NCBI RefSeq assembly: GCF_042466115.1
Contig: NZ_JAXHBQ010000001.1
Span: 496,001 to 560,000, forward strand
Reading direction: 5' to 3'
Origin: SW4 sp042466115
Lineage (GTDB): Bacteria > Pseudomonadota > Alphaproteobacteria > Rhodobacterales > Rhodobacteraceae
DNA: 64,000 bases
The notes under the pieces were generated by a model. The model made no database searches. It saw nothing but the letters and a program-made list of their open reading frames with translations, and was not told the DNA's origin. Positions 41,345 to 51,200 of the stretch are shown here, piece by piece. Each line of letters opens with the position of its first letter. Position 1 is the first letter of the stretch. Position numbers and translations under genes: made by a program.

Positions 41345-42592
41345 ATGACATTGCTGCAAATTACCTCGCTCCTGATTGTGCTGGCGGGGGCGTTCGGCAC
41401 GATCAACTACCTGTTTTTGCGCCTGCCCTCGGCGATTGGCATTCTGGTGGTCGCGCTGCTGGCGTCCTTTGGCATTATCATCACCGACTGGTTTTTCCCT
41501 GCCCTCACGGTCGAAGAAGCGATCCGCGCGCAAGTGCTTGAGATTGAATTTTCCGATGCCCTGCTTGAAGGGATGCTGGGGCTGTTGCTGTTTGCCGGTG
41601 CCTTGCATGTGAAACTGTGCGATCTGCGGCGCGAATGGGTCGTGGTGATGCTGATGGCGACCCTGGGGATTGCCCTGTCGACCACGATTGTCGGGGTCGG
41701 GTTCAGCTGGCTGACGGGGATGCCGCTGATGATCGCGCTGGTCTTCGGGTCGCTGATTTCCCCGACCGATCCGGTCGCCGTGCTGGGCGTGCTACGCGAG
41801 GCGGATTTGCGCAAGTCCCTTGAAACCAAGATCGCCGGTGAAAGCCTGTTCAACGATGGCGTGGCCTATGTGGTATTTCTGGTGCTGGTCGGGCTGGCCT
41901 TTCCGCACGGGGATGCACACGGATCGGGGCTGGCCGCTGCGGGACAGTTGTTTGTGCAAGAGGCCCTTGGCGGCGCCGCATTGGGCCTGACCCTTGGCTG
42001 GCTGACATTTCGCGTGATGCGCCGCATTGATGATTATTCGCTTGAGGTTCTGATTACCCTAGGCCTTGCGTTCGGTGGTTATGAACTGGCCGTCTGGCTG
42101 CACGTCAGCGCGCCGATCATGGCGGTGTGCGCGGGGCTGCTGATTGGCGATATCGGCACGAAACACGGCATGTCCGAAGAAACCCGCCGCTATGTCGATG
42201 CCTTCTGGAAACTGGTTGATGAAATCCTGAACGCGGTGCTGTTCCTGATGATCGGATTCGAGGTGTTCGCCGTGGCCTTTGACACATCCTATCTGTGGTC
42301 CGGCTTTGCGGCGATTGCGCTGGCGCTGTTTGCCCGACTGGCCGCCGTGTCCGTGCCAGTGTTGATGCTGAAACCGTTTCGCGACTTTTCCCAAGGGGTG
42401 ATCCCGATCATGACCTGGGGCGGGCTGAAAGGCGGGATATCGGTTGCGCTGGCGCTGTCCCTGCCCGATGGTGAATGGAAACCGCTGATCCTGACGGCCA
42501 CCTATATCGTGGTGATCTTTTCGATCATCGTGCAGGGGCTGACCGTGGCTGGGCTGGCCGAACGGCTGGGCCGCGCGCCCGAACTGCGATAA
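41345..42592 (+). CDS. NhaP-type sodium/proton antiporter
   Basis: A 415-residue CPA1-family antiporter with about 12 membrane segments. The ion-binding signature is intact: LISPTDPVAVLGV in the broken helix, and GESLFNDGVAYVVF with the Asn-Asp pair of electroneutral exchangers. GGLKGGISVALALSLP matches the conserved arginine/glycine region in the second half. It would exchange Na+ (or K+) for H+ at the inner membrane. Directly after its stop comes a 5'-truncated zntB in another frame. Confidence 0.9.
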   Translation: MTLLQITSLLIVLAGAFGTINYLFLRLPSAIGILVVALLASFGIIITDWFFPALTVEEAIRAQVLEIEFSDALLEGMLGLLLFAGALHVKLCDLRREWVVVMLMATLGIALSTTIVGVGFSWLTGMPLMIALVFGSLISPTDPVAVLGVLREADLRKSLETKIAGESLFNDGVAYVVFLVLVGLAFPHGDAHGSGLAAAGQLFVQEALGGAALGLTLGWLTFRVMRRIDDYSLEVLITLGLAFGGYELAVWLHVSAPIMAVCAGLLIGDIGTKHGMSEETRRYVDAFWKLVDEILNAVLFLMIGFEVFAVAFDTSYLWSGFAAIALALFARLAAVSVPVLMLKPFRDFSQGVIPIMTWGGLKGGISVALALSLPDGEWKPLILTATYIVVIFSIIVQGLTVAGLAERLGRAPELR

Positions 42593-42593
42593 C

Positions 42594-43241
42594 CCCGATC
42601 TGCGCCTTTGGTATTGCCGCCGCCGCGTCTTTGCGGTGGACGATCTGCGCCAGGCCGCCCTTGCCAACGCTGCGCCACCATCGGTGGGGGCGTTTGTTGC
42701 GGCCCTTGCCACGGGGCTTGTGGCGCGGATCGAAAGCACCTCGCTGGCGCTTGATGACCTTGCCGATGCGATGGGGGATGCGGTCTATGAGGGCGACGCG
42801 CCCACCTTGCCCGATCTGGCGCCGTTGCGCCGCCAGGTGATCAAGCTGCGCCGCCATGTGGGGCCGCAGACCGCCGCGCTGCATGATCTGGCGCGCCTTG
42901 AAACCGCTCTGTTCCCGCGCGCCCTGCGGGCAGCCTTGCGCGACAGCGCCAACCGCGCCACCCGCACCGACGAGGAACTGCACGAAGTCCGCGAACGGCT
43001 CACGGCCCTCGCCGATCATATGCACATGGCCCAAACCACGCGCATGGGGCGCAACAGCTATGTCTTGTCGGTGATCGCGGGGATATTCTTGCCGCTTGGG
43101 GTGATCACGGGGCTGTTTGGCGTGAATCTGGCGGGCATGCCCGGTGCCGATCAGCCTTGGGCCTTTGCGGCGCTGTGCATCGCAATGGGCGTGATCATTC
43201 TGGCGGGCTGGGCCTTGTTGCGCTGGAAACGCTGGCTTTGA
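42594..43241 (+). pseudogene. 5'-truncated ZntB/CorA-family transporter remnant
   Basis: From about 42594 the frame reads PDLRLWYCRRRVFAVDDLRQA, which matches the middle of the cytoplasmic domain of ZntB/CorA-type proteins, and runs to a normal C-terminus with two membrane helices and the pore motif FGVNLAGMPG. The first 100 or so residues of a usual 320-residue ZntB are absent: the sequence upstream belongs to the nhaP 3' end. A GTG at 42636 could still start a 201-residue product. I read this as a deletion that joined nhaP to the middle of zntB, leaving a broken gene, although residual translation is possible. Confidence 0.65.
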
Positions 43242-43322
43242 CAGGTCGGGAATACCCGTAACGGGCCTGTGCCCAGGATATGCTATGCTGCGCGGATTGA
43301 TCCTTTGTGAAAGGCGATTTCC

Positions 43323-44009
43323 ATGAAACCCGTTCTACCGCTTGCTTGCGCGGCGCTGATTGCCAGCGCCAGTGCGTTGACCGCTTGGTCCGTCAACCAC
43401 ACGGGCCTGTTAAGCGAAAGCCACACCCACACCGTCACCCCCGACAGCCTGCGGATCAACCTGCAGGATCTGACAACATTTGTCGTGCGCAAGACTGGCG
43501 ACAGACGCAGCCGCATCGGCGAGCTGCACCGCATCTGGGTCGAGGTGCGTGCCGAAGGCGAATTCAACACCTTCGAGCTGACCCCCGCGATGCTGACCCC
43601 CGCAAGCGGGCGCGACAGCAATGGCACCTACATTGAAATCGACGATCCCGATCGGGTGCGGATCGCCGCGCCCCGCCCCGATGGCCTGGACGATCTGTGG
43701 GTCAACATGGCGCGCGGGTCCGAAATAACACTGGTCTTTCGGTTTCGCGAACTTGACTGTTCGGGTGACAACGCCTGCAATCGCGGCGATTCCGGCAGCT
43801 ATACTATGGCGATGATCCTGCCGGCACTGCCTGCCGCCTTGCCCACGGCCTGCACCGAGGCGAACCGCTTTCGAATCTCGCTTCTGGACGATGTGCCCGC
43901 CTTTTTCGGCCCTGCCGCCCCTGTGCGCGTCACCCGAGAAGCCAGCGGTGATGTGGTGCTTGCGCCAACCGATGGCACCCTGTGCATCACCCAGGCCATC
44001 GCGGAATAA
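43323..44009 (+). CDS. hypothetical secreted protein
   Basis: A 228-residue protein with a signal peptide (about 1-21, hydrophobic PLACAALIASASALTAWS) and a soluble remainder with four cysteines (two in LDCSGDNACNRGDSG, others in PTACTEANR and GTLCITQA), compatible with disulphides in the periplasm. I recognise no domain. AAAGGCGATTTCC precedes the ATG. It stands alone between the zntB remnant and fur. Confidence 0.6.
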   Translation: MKPVLPLACAALIASASALTAWSVNHTGLLSESHTHTVTPDSLRINLQDLTTFVVRKTGDRRSRIGELHRIWVEVRAEGEFNTFELTPAMLTPASGRDSNGTYIEIDDPDRVRIAAPRPDGLDDLWVNMARGSEITLVFRFRELDCSGDNACNRGDSGSYTMAMILPALPAALPTACTEANRFRISLLDDVPAFFGPAAPVRVTREASGDVVLAPTDGTLCITQAIAE

Positions 44010-44070
44010 GTGCACTGGCAACCGCGCGCCTGTTTCGCTAAACCTGCCCCAGGGCAAAGGAACAGGCGCG

Positions 44071-44487
44071 ATGGCTGACAACATTCTTTCACGCTGCGAG
44101 GCAAGCGGGCTGCGCATGACCGACCAGCGCCGCACGATTGCCAGCGTGCTGGAAGCCGCCGATGACCACCCCGATGTGGAAGAACTCTATGCCCGCGCCA
44201 GTGCCGCCGATCCGCGCATTTCGCTGGCCACGGTTTACCGCACGGTCAAGCTGTTCGAGGAATCCGGCATTCTGGAAAAGCACGAATTCGGTGACGGGCG
44301 CGCGCGTTACGAAACGGCCGACCGCGAACACCATGACCACCTGATCGACATGAATTCCGGCGAGGTGATCGAATTCGTCGACCCCGAAATCGAAGCCCTG
44401 CAGGAAAAGATCGCCGCGAAACTGGGCTATACGTTGAAAGGGCACCGGCTGGAACTTTACGGCGTGCCCAAAAAGAAAGACAGCTGA
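44071..44487 (+). CDS. Fur-family metal-responsive regulator
   Basis: A 138-residue Fur-family regulator: winged helix at about 10-80 with ISLATVYRTVKLFEESGILEKHEF, metal-site histidines in DREHHDHLIDMNSGEVIEF and a dimerisation C-terminus. It lacks the CxxC structural-zinc motif after HHDH (here MNSG), as do the alphaproteobacterial Fur/Mur proteins, which often respond to manganese rather than iron. Which metal is sensed here cannot be told. Its stop overlaps the start of the NYN gene (TGATG), beginning a three-gene overlapping series. Confidence 0.9.
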   Translation: MADNILSRCEASGLRMTDQRRTIASVLEAADDHPDVEELYARASAADPRISLATVYRTVKLFEESGILEKHEFGDGRARYETADREHHDHLIDMNSGEVIEFVDPEIEALQEKIAAKLGYTLKGHRLELYGVPKKKDS

Positions 44488-45176
44488 TGGCCGACCCCCG
44501 CCCCCTATTGGCTGTCCTGATCGACGCCGACAATGTGCCCGCCAAACACGCCGAGGCGATCCTTGAAGAGATCGCGCGGATCGGTGAACTGGCATTGCGG
44601 CGCGTCTATGGCGACTGGTCGGCAGACGGCTTGCGCGGTTGGGCGGCGAAAATTCCGGCACTTGGGCTGGTCGCGCGACAGGAAACCGCCAACACCAAGG
44701 GCAAGAATGCCAGCGACATCGGCCTTGTGATCGACGCGATGGATATTTTGCACAGCGGCAAGTTCGACGGTTTCGTCCTTGTGTCCTCCGACAGTGATTT
44801 CACCGCCCTTGCCAACCGCCTGCGCGAGGACGGGCGCACTGTGATCGGCATCGGCGAGGGCAAGACGCCCGACAGCCTGCGCAACGTCTGCAACCGCTTT
44901 ATCCTGATTGAAAACCTGATCGAAACGCCTGCCGCCACAACGAAAACACCCGCCGCGTCCAAGGCGATGAAGTTCTTTCGGGATGCCATCGCCAAAAGCG
45001 ATCAGGATGATGAATGGTATCACCTTGGCGGGATCGGCAGCACCATTCAGGCCGCCCACCCCGATTTCGATACGCGCACCTATGGGCACGGCAAACTGTC
45101 GTCACTGGTCAAGGCGATCCCGCAGATCGAGACCAGACAGAACGGCAGCCAGTTGATGATCCGGCTCAAACCCTGA
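44487..45176 (+). CDS. NYN-domain (PIN-like) RNase with C-terminal OST-HTH/LOTUS-like domain
   Basis: A 229-residue protein with a NYN (LabA/DUF88) nuclease-like domain: VLIDADNVPAKHAEAILEEI carries the first acidic residues, GKNASDIGLVIDAMDIL the middle Asp pair and FVLVSSDSDFTALANRLRE the DSDF motif, all typical of metal-dependent PIN-like RNases. The last 70 residues (FFRDAIAKSDQDDEWYHLGGIGSTI...) look like an OST-HTH/LOTUS RNA-binding domain. Role in RNA turnover is inferred. It overlaps fur before it and an EamA transporter after it by a TGATG each. Confidence 0.85.
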   Translation: MADPRPLLAVLIDADNVPAKHAEAILEEIARIGELALRRVYGDWSADGLRGWAAKIPALGLVARQETANTKGKNASDIGLVIDAMDILHSGKFDGFVLVSSDSDFTALANRLREDGRTVIGIGEGKTPDSLRNVCNRFILIENLIETPAATTKTPAASKAMKFFRDAIAKSDQDDEWYHLGGIGSTIQAAHPDFDTRTYGHGKLSSLVKAIPQIETRQNGSQLMIRLKP

Positions 45177-46066
45177 TGGACAACCTGCGCGGCGCCCTTT
45201 TGATGGTCGCGGCCATGGCCGCCTTTGCGGTCGAGGATCTGTTTATCAAGCTGATCTCGTCCGTGATGTCGAGCGGGCAAATCATCTCGCTGTTGGCGGC
45301 CGGTGGTGCGCTGATCGTCATGGCCATCTTGCGGCTGCGCGGCGCGCGCCTGTGGACGGATACCTATCTGCACCCGCTGGTCCTGCTGCGCACGGCGTTG
45401 GATGTGGGGGCATCCTTGTGTTTCGTCACGGCGATCACTCTGATCCCGCTTTCGACCGCCTCGGCGATTTTGCAGGCGGCCCCGTTGGTGGTGACACTGG
45501 GTGGTGCACTGTTTCTGGGTCAGGCCGTGGGCTGGCGGCGGTGGAGCGCGATCTGCATCGGCTTTGCCGGTGTTTTGCTGATCATCCGGCCGGGGCTTGA
45601 AGCGTTCGATCCCCTGTCACTGCTGGCCGTGATCGGCACCATCGGCCTGGCCGGGCGCGACATTGCCACCCGCGCCCTGCCCACGGGCATGTCGGGGCTG
45701 CATCTGTCGCTGCACACTTTTGCGGCAATCACCCCTGCGGGATTTTTGCTGATGTGGGCCACGGGGCATGACTGGGTTACACCCGACGCCCTCAATTTCG
45801 CCCGTCTGGCCATCTGCGCCGTGATCGGGGTTGGTGCCTATCTGCTGATCGTCGCGGCCACGCGGATCGGTGATGTCGCAATCGTCGCCCCGTTCCGCTA
45901 TTCGCGGCTGGTCTTTGCGCTTGTTCTGGCCATGATCGTGCTGAACGAGCGGCCCGACGGTATCATGCTGCTGGGCGCGGCCATCGTCATTGCATCGGGC
46001 ATCTACACGCTTGTGCGCGAAGCCCGTTTGCGCCGCACTTCCCCTAAGGCCGCCAAGGCGGTATAG
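45176..46066 (+). CDS. EamA-family (DMT) transporter
   Basis: A 296-residue drug/metabolite transporter with ten hydrophobic segments in two EamA repeats; AAMAAFAVEDLFIKLI starts the first and the second ends with LNERPDGIMLLGAAIVIASGIYTL, the usual EamA closing pattern. The transported substrate is unknown. The ATG overlaps the NYN stop, so it is probably the third gene of a fur-NYN-EamA unit. GC-rich as its neighbours. Confidence 0.87.
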   Translation: MDNLRGALLMVAAMAAFAVEDLFIKLISSVMSSGQIISLLAAGGALIVMAILRLRGARLWTDTYLHPLVLLRTALDVGASLCFVTAITLIPLSTASAILQAAPLVVTLGGALFLGQAVGWRRWSAICIGFAGVLLIIRPGLEAFDPLSLLAVIGTIGLAGRDIATRALPTGMSGLHLSLHTFAAITPAGFLLMWATGHDWVTPDALNFARLAICAVIGVGAYLLIVAATRIGDVAIVAPFRYSRLVFALVLAMIVLNERPDGIMLLGAAIVIASGIYTLVREARLRRTSPKAAKAV

Positions 46067-46117
46067 GAAGTTGAATCGCACCCTGTTTGCGCTAACAAAC
46101 CCCAAAAGGACCCCGCC

Positions 46118-47392
46118 ATGAGCATCATCATCGACGTTTACGCCCGCGAAATTCTTGACAGCCGTGGCAACCCCACCGTCGAGGTCGATGTGACACTTGA
46201 AGACGGCACAATGGGGCGCGCCGCTGTGCCATCGGGCGCATCAACCGGCGCGCATGAAGCTGTCGAAAAACGTGACGGCGACAAGGCCCGCTACATGGGC
46301 AAAGGCGTGTTGCAAGCGGTCGAGGCCGTTAACGGTGAAATCGCCGAGGCCATCGTCGGCTTTGACGCCACCGAACAGGTTGCCGTCGACATGGCAATGA
46401 TCGAACTGGACGGCACCCCCAACAAGGGCCGTCTTGGGGCAAACGCAATTCTGGGCGTGTCGCTGGCCGTGGCCAAGGCGGCGGCTGACTACTGCGAACA
46501 GCCCCTGTTCCGCTACATCGGCGGCACATCCGCGCGGGTGCTGCCCGTGCCGATGATGAACATCATCAACGGCGGCGAACATGCTGATAATCCTATTGAT
46601 ATTCAGGAATTCATGATCATGCCCGTGGCCGCGGACAACATCCGCGAAGCGATCCGCATGGGCGCCGAAGTGTTCCACACCCTCAAAAAGGAACTGAGCG
46701 CGGCCGGCCACAACACCGGTATCGGCGACGAAGGCGGCTTTGCCCCCAATCTGGCCAGCACCCGTGATGCGCTTGATTTCATCATGACCTCGATCAAGAA
46801 GGCAGGCTATACGCCGGGCAGCGACGTTTACCTCGCGCTCGATTGCGCCGCGACCGAATACTACAAGGGCGGCAAATACGAGATGAAAGGCGAAGGTGTG
46901 TCGCTGACCTCTGCTGAAAACGCCGATTATCTGGCGAAACTGGCCGCCGATTATCCGATTATCAGCATCGAGGACGGCATGAGCGAGGATGACTGGGACG
47001 GCTGGAAAATGCTGACCGACAAGATCGGCGACAAGGTGCAACTGGTCGGTGACGACCTGTTCGTGACCAACCCTGCCCGTCTGGCCGATGGCATCGCCAA
47101 GGGCAGCGCCAATTCCATGCTGGTCAAGGTCAACCAGATCGGCACGCTGACCGAAACGCTGCAAGCCGTCGACATGGCGCACCGTGCGCGGTTCACCAAC
47201 GTGATGTCGCACCGGTCTGGCGAAACCGAGGATGCGACCATTGCCGATCTGGCCGTTGCGACGAATTGCGGACAGATCAAGACCGGCTCGCTCTCGCGCT
47301 CGGACCGGCTGGCAAAATACAACCAGTTGATCCGGATCGAGGAAATGCTGGGTGAAACAGCGACTTATGCAGGGCGCAGCATTCTCAAGTGA
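46118..47392 (+). CDS. eno: enolase
   Basis: Enolase dehydrates 2-phosphoglycerate to phosphoenolpyruvate. The 424-residue product has the family's N-terminal AREILDSRGNPTVEVDV, SGASTGAHEA, the GDEGGFAPNL loop, metal-binding Asp and Glu in ALDCAATEYY, ISIEDGMSEDDWDGW and GDDLFVTN, and the catalytic lysines in SMLVKVNQIGTL and the SHRSGETEDATIADLAV signature. AAAAGGA precedes the ATG. Its last codons overlap the GTG start of the cupin gene. Confidence 0.98.
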   Translation: MSIIIDVYAREILDSRGNPTVEVDVTLEDGTMGRAAVPSGASTGAHEAVEKRDGDKARYMGKGVLQAVEAVNGEIAEAIVGFDATEQVAVDMAMIELDGTPNKGRLGANAILGVSLAVAKAAADYCEQPLFRYIGGTSARVLPVPMMNIINGGEHADNPIDIQEFMIMPVAADNIREAIRMGAEVFHTLKKELSAAGHNTGIGDEGGFAPNLASTRDALDFIMTSIKKAGYTPGSDVYLALDCAATEYYKGGKYEMKGEGVSLTSAENADYLAKLAADYPIISIEDGMSEDDWDGWKMLTDKIGDKVQLVGDDLFVTNPARLADGIAKGSANSMLVKVNQIGTLTETLQAVDMAHRARFTNVMSHRSGETEDATIADLAVATNCGQIKTGSLSRSDRLAKYNQLIRIEEMLGETATYAGRSILK

Positions 47393-47808
47393 CCGCTGAC
47401 CAGATCATCGCACAGCTGAACCTTGCCCCCCATCCCGAGGGCGGGTTCTATCGCCAGTCATGGGTGGCCGAAAACGAAGGCCGCCCGACCGGCACCTGCA
47501 TCTACTTTCTGCTGCGCGATGGCGGCGCAAGCCACTGGCATCACGTCGATGCCGTTGAAATCTGGCACTATTATGCGGGTGCGCCACTACTCCTGCGTAT
47601 GGCAAGCAACGACAACGGGCCGGCATCGGCCCATCGCCTTGGCCCCGACCTGATCAATGGCGAGGCACCGCAAATCATCGTCCCGCAAGGGCACTGGCAA
47701 GCGGCGCAAACAACCGGCGACTGGACGCTGGTGGGCTGCACTGTGTCACCGGGGTTCCAGTTTTCCGGCTTCACCCTCGCGCCTGCCGGATTCGACATTC
47801 CCGGTTGA
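47389..47808 (+). CDS. cupin protein, DUF985 family
   Basis: A 139-residue cupin of the DUF985 (YML079-like) family: APHPEGGFYRQSW, FLLRDGGASHWHHVDAVEIWHYYAG with the metal-ligand histidines and glutamate, and VGCTVSPGFQFSGFTLA. Function unknown; structures in the family resemble sugar-binding cupins. It begins at GTG inside the eno stop codon (GTGA), so is co-translated with eno. Confidence 0.88.
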   Translation: MTADQIIAQLNLAPHPEGGFYRQSWVAENEGRPTGTCIYFLLRDGGASHWHHVDAVEIWHYYAGAPLLLRMASNDNGPASAHRLGPDLINGEAPQIIVPQGHWQAAQTTGDWTLVGCTVSPGFQFSGFTLAPAGFDIPG

Positions 47809-47828
47809 TCTGTCGGAGCCTCCGGCGG

Positions 47829-48000
47829 AGGGTATTTGGGGCGAGATGAAACACCAGTTGCGCCCCGCCCCAAGGGAATTGCCCATTTCAGACGCTTCAC
47901 CTCGCACGGTCATCGGCTCCTCAGCCTGTACCGCATCCCCAAACAACCACATCACAGTTAACAAACTCCTACCCTGCTTCATCTCGCCGAAAATACCCTT
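47829..48000. repeat. inverted repeat pair in the cupin-nrdJ gap
   Basis: Left arm 47829-47850 (AGGGTATTTGGGGCGAGATG and AA) and right arm 47978-48000 (TTCATCTCGCCGAAAATACC and CTT) are inverted relatives with two mismatches, enclosing about 127 bp. Both resemble Rhodobacterales intergenic sequences with a GTATTTNNGG-GATGAA core. A 7-bp hairpin CTGGGGT-GAA-ACCCCAG follows at 48006-48022. No gene lies within 47809-48218. Confidence 0.65.
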
Positions 48001-48091
48001 GGGGTCTGGGGTGAAACCCCAGTCGGTCGGATTTGCGCAGCAAATTCGAAACGAAACACCGCACAATCCGCCCGCATACCCGGCGCAAGAT

Positions 48092-48117
48092 AAAAAACGG
48101 GGAGCCGAAGCCCCCCG
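48092..48117 (-). terminator. Rho-independent terminator of nrdJ
   Basis: On the minus strand a CG-rich stem closed by a TTCG tetraloop (stem 48098-48105 with 48110-48117, one A-C mismatch) is followed at once by TTTTTT. It lies about 100 bases past the nrdJ stop. A second eight-pair stem without T-run is at 48187-48210. Confidence 0.88.
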
Positions 48118-48218
48118 CTAAGTCTCGCCGTTCAGGCTCGATTTATTGTACCGCTCGGATTTTTTGCCTGCGGCCTGAACGTCGTGAAGGGGCGAGCGCA
48201 CCCGCCCCTTGACCGAAT

Positions 48219-51200
48219 TTAGCTACAGCCGGATGTCCCGCCGCAGGTGTTGCACTTCATGCATGTGCCGTTGCGCACGAGGGTGTAGTTGCCGCATTCG
48301 CCGCAAGCCTCGCCCTCGTAGCCCTGCATCTTGGCCTTATCGCGCGCCGTCAGGCTGACCGTGCCAGTCGCCATCGCGGTGGTGCTGGTCGCAACCGCGA
48401 CACCGCCGCTGGCCACTTCGGGTACCAGCGTGTTCAGCGCGGCAACAGGATCGGCCCCGTTGCCCAGCGACATGCCACCGGCCCCGCCTTGCAGCACCAT
48501 CAGATCCTGGGGCAAACGCTTGCGCAGATACCCTGTCGAGCTGATCTGCTTGAGCACCTCAAGGCTGCGTGATGCGGCACTTTCCGACACTTCCTGAATG
48601 TTGGACACGCCCTCTTCTTCGCCGCGCCCCAGATCATCAAACGAATGCCCTTCGGGTTTGACATGCGCCAGATCGGTGCGATCCAGATAGGACACAGCCA
48701 GTTCGCGGAAGATGTAATCAAGGATCGACGTTGCCTGTTTGATGCTGTCGTTACCCTGCACCATCCCCGCCGGTTCGAACTTCGTGAAGGTAAAGGCATC
48801 AACGAATTCTTCCAGCGGCACGCCATATTGCAGGCCCACGGACACGGCGATGGCAAAGTTGTTCATCATCGCGCGGAAACCCGCACCTTCCTTGTGCATG
48901 TCGATGAAAATCTCGCCAAGGCTGCCATCTTCGTATTCGCCGGTGCGCAGGTAAACCTTGTGCCCGCCCACATTCGCCTTTTGGGTATAGCCCTTGCGGC
49001 GATGGGGCATCTTTTCGCGGTTGGAGCGCACGATTTCCTTGATGATGATCTTTTCGACGATCTTTTCGGCCAGCACCGCGGCCTTTTCGTGGTTTGTGCC
49101 ACTTTCAAGGGTTTCGGCTGCCTCGTCGTCATCCTCGACCAAAGCGGCGGCCAGAGGCTGCGACAGCTTTGATCCGTCCCGATAGAGTGCGTTTGCCTTG
49201 ATCCCCAGCGACCACGACAGTTCATAGGCCTTCTGGCAATCCTCGATCGTGGCGTCATTGGCCATGTTGATCGTCTTGGAAATCGCACCGGAAATGAACG
49301 ACTGGGCCGCGGCCATCATATAGATGTGGCTGTCAACACTCAGGAAACGCTTGCCTTTCTTGCCACACGGGTTGGCGCAGTCAAAGACAGAGTAGTGTTC
49401 GGTCTTGAGGTGCGGCGCACCTTCCAGCGTCATGGTTCCGCAGACGTGATCATTGGCGGCCTCCACATCGGCGCGTGTGAACCCAAGGTGGCGCAGCAGG
49501 TCGAACGTGGAGTCGTTCAGCTTTTCGGCAGGGATGCCCAGCGTCTGGGTGCAGAACTCTTCGCCCAGCGTCCACTGGTTCATCACGAAACGGATATCAA
49601 ACGCGGATGGCAGCGCGGCTTCGATCTTGTCGATTTCCGCAGGGCCAAAGCCATGACCGATCAGGCTGGTGTGGTTGATGCCCGGTGCGTTGCCGATGGT
49701 GCCGTGGCCCACCGCATAGCTGATGATTTCCTCGATCTGGGCGGACCCGTAACCAAGGGTTTCAAGGGCGGCTGGCACCGACTGGTTGATGATCTTGAAA
49801 TAGCCGCCACCGGCAAGTTTCTTGAATTTGACCAGCGCAAAGTCAGGCTCGATCCCGGTGGTGTCGCAATCCATGACCAGACCGATCGTGCCGGTCGGTG
49901 CAATGACGCTGACTTGCGCGTTGCGATAGCCGTGCACTTCGCCCAGCTTCAACGCTTCGTCCCATGCGCCCATCGCCAGATCAACAAGCCGTGCATCGGG
50001 GCAGTTGGCGTGATCAAGCGCCAGCGGCTTTGTCGCCAGCTTTTCATACCCATCCGTTGCGCCGTAAGCGGCATTGCGGTGGTTGCGGATCACCCGCAGC
50101 ATGTGGTCGGCGTTCTTGGCATAGCCCGGAAACGCGCCCAGCTCGCCCGCCATTTCGGCGGATGTGGCATAGGATACACCTGTCATGATCGCGGTCAGGG
50201 CACCACACATGGCGCGCCCCTCGGCGCTGTCATAGCCGAACCCCATGTTCATCAGCAGCCCGCCGATGTTGGCATAGCCCAGACCCAGCGTGCGGAAATC
50301 ATAAGACCGCTGCGCGATTTCCTTGGACGGAAACTGTGCCATCATCACGCTGATTTCCAGCGTCACGGTCCACAGGCGGGTCGCATGCATGTAGTCTTCG
50401 ACCTGAAATTCGCCGTCCTTATAAAAGGTCAGCAAGTTCATCGAAGCCAGGTTGCAGGCCGTGTCGTCAAGGAACATGTATTCGCTGCAGGGGTTGGACC
50501 CGCGGATCGCGCCGTCTTCGGGGCATGTGTGCCAATCGTTGACCGTGTCGTGATACTGGATGCCCGGATCGGCGCAGGCCCATGCGGCGTGGCCCACCTG
50601 TTCCCACAGGTCGCGCGCCTTGATAGTCTTGTCAACTTCGCCGTTCTTGCGGTTGATCAGATCCCAGTCACCGTCCTGTTCGACAGCCTTGAGGAACGCA
50701 TCCGTCACGCGGATCGAGTTGTTGGAGTTCTGGCCGGAAACAGAATTGTAGGCCTCGGAGTCCCAATCGGTATCATAGGTCGGGAATTCGATGCTGGTGT
50801 GACCCTGCTTTGCATAATCCAACACGCGCTTGATATACGTCTCGGGGATCATTGACTTTTTCGCGTCGCGAATTGCACTTTTCAAACCTTCGTTGATCGA
50901 CGGGTCATAGGCGTCCGCCTCGGCACCATCCCATGTGCGGATCGCGGCAAAGATACCATTGAGCTTTTGCTCGTGCATTTTTGATCCCGCAACGATGCTG
51001 GCGACCTTCTGTTCTTCCAGCACCTTCCAGTTGATGAATTCTTCGATGTCGGGGTGGTCCGCATCGACGATCACCATCTTGGCGGCGCGCCGTGTGGTGC
51101 CGCCCGACTTGATCGCACCTGCGGCCCTGTCACCGATTTTCAGGAAACCCATCAGGCCCGAGGACTTGCCCCCGCCCGACAGGCTCTCACCGGCGGCACG

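Noticed and set aside
46241..47212. A 323-codon minus-strand frame
   Set aside because: Antisense to eno.
49326..50855. A 509-codon plus-strand frame
   Set aside because: Antisense to nrdJ; composition is that of a shadow frame.
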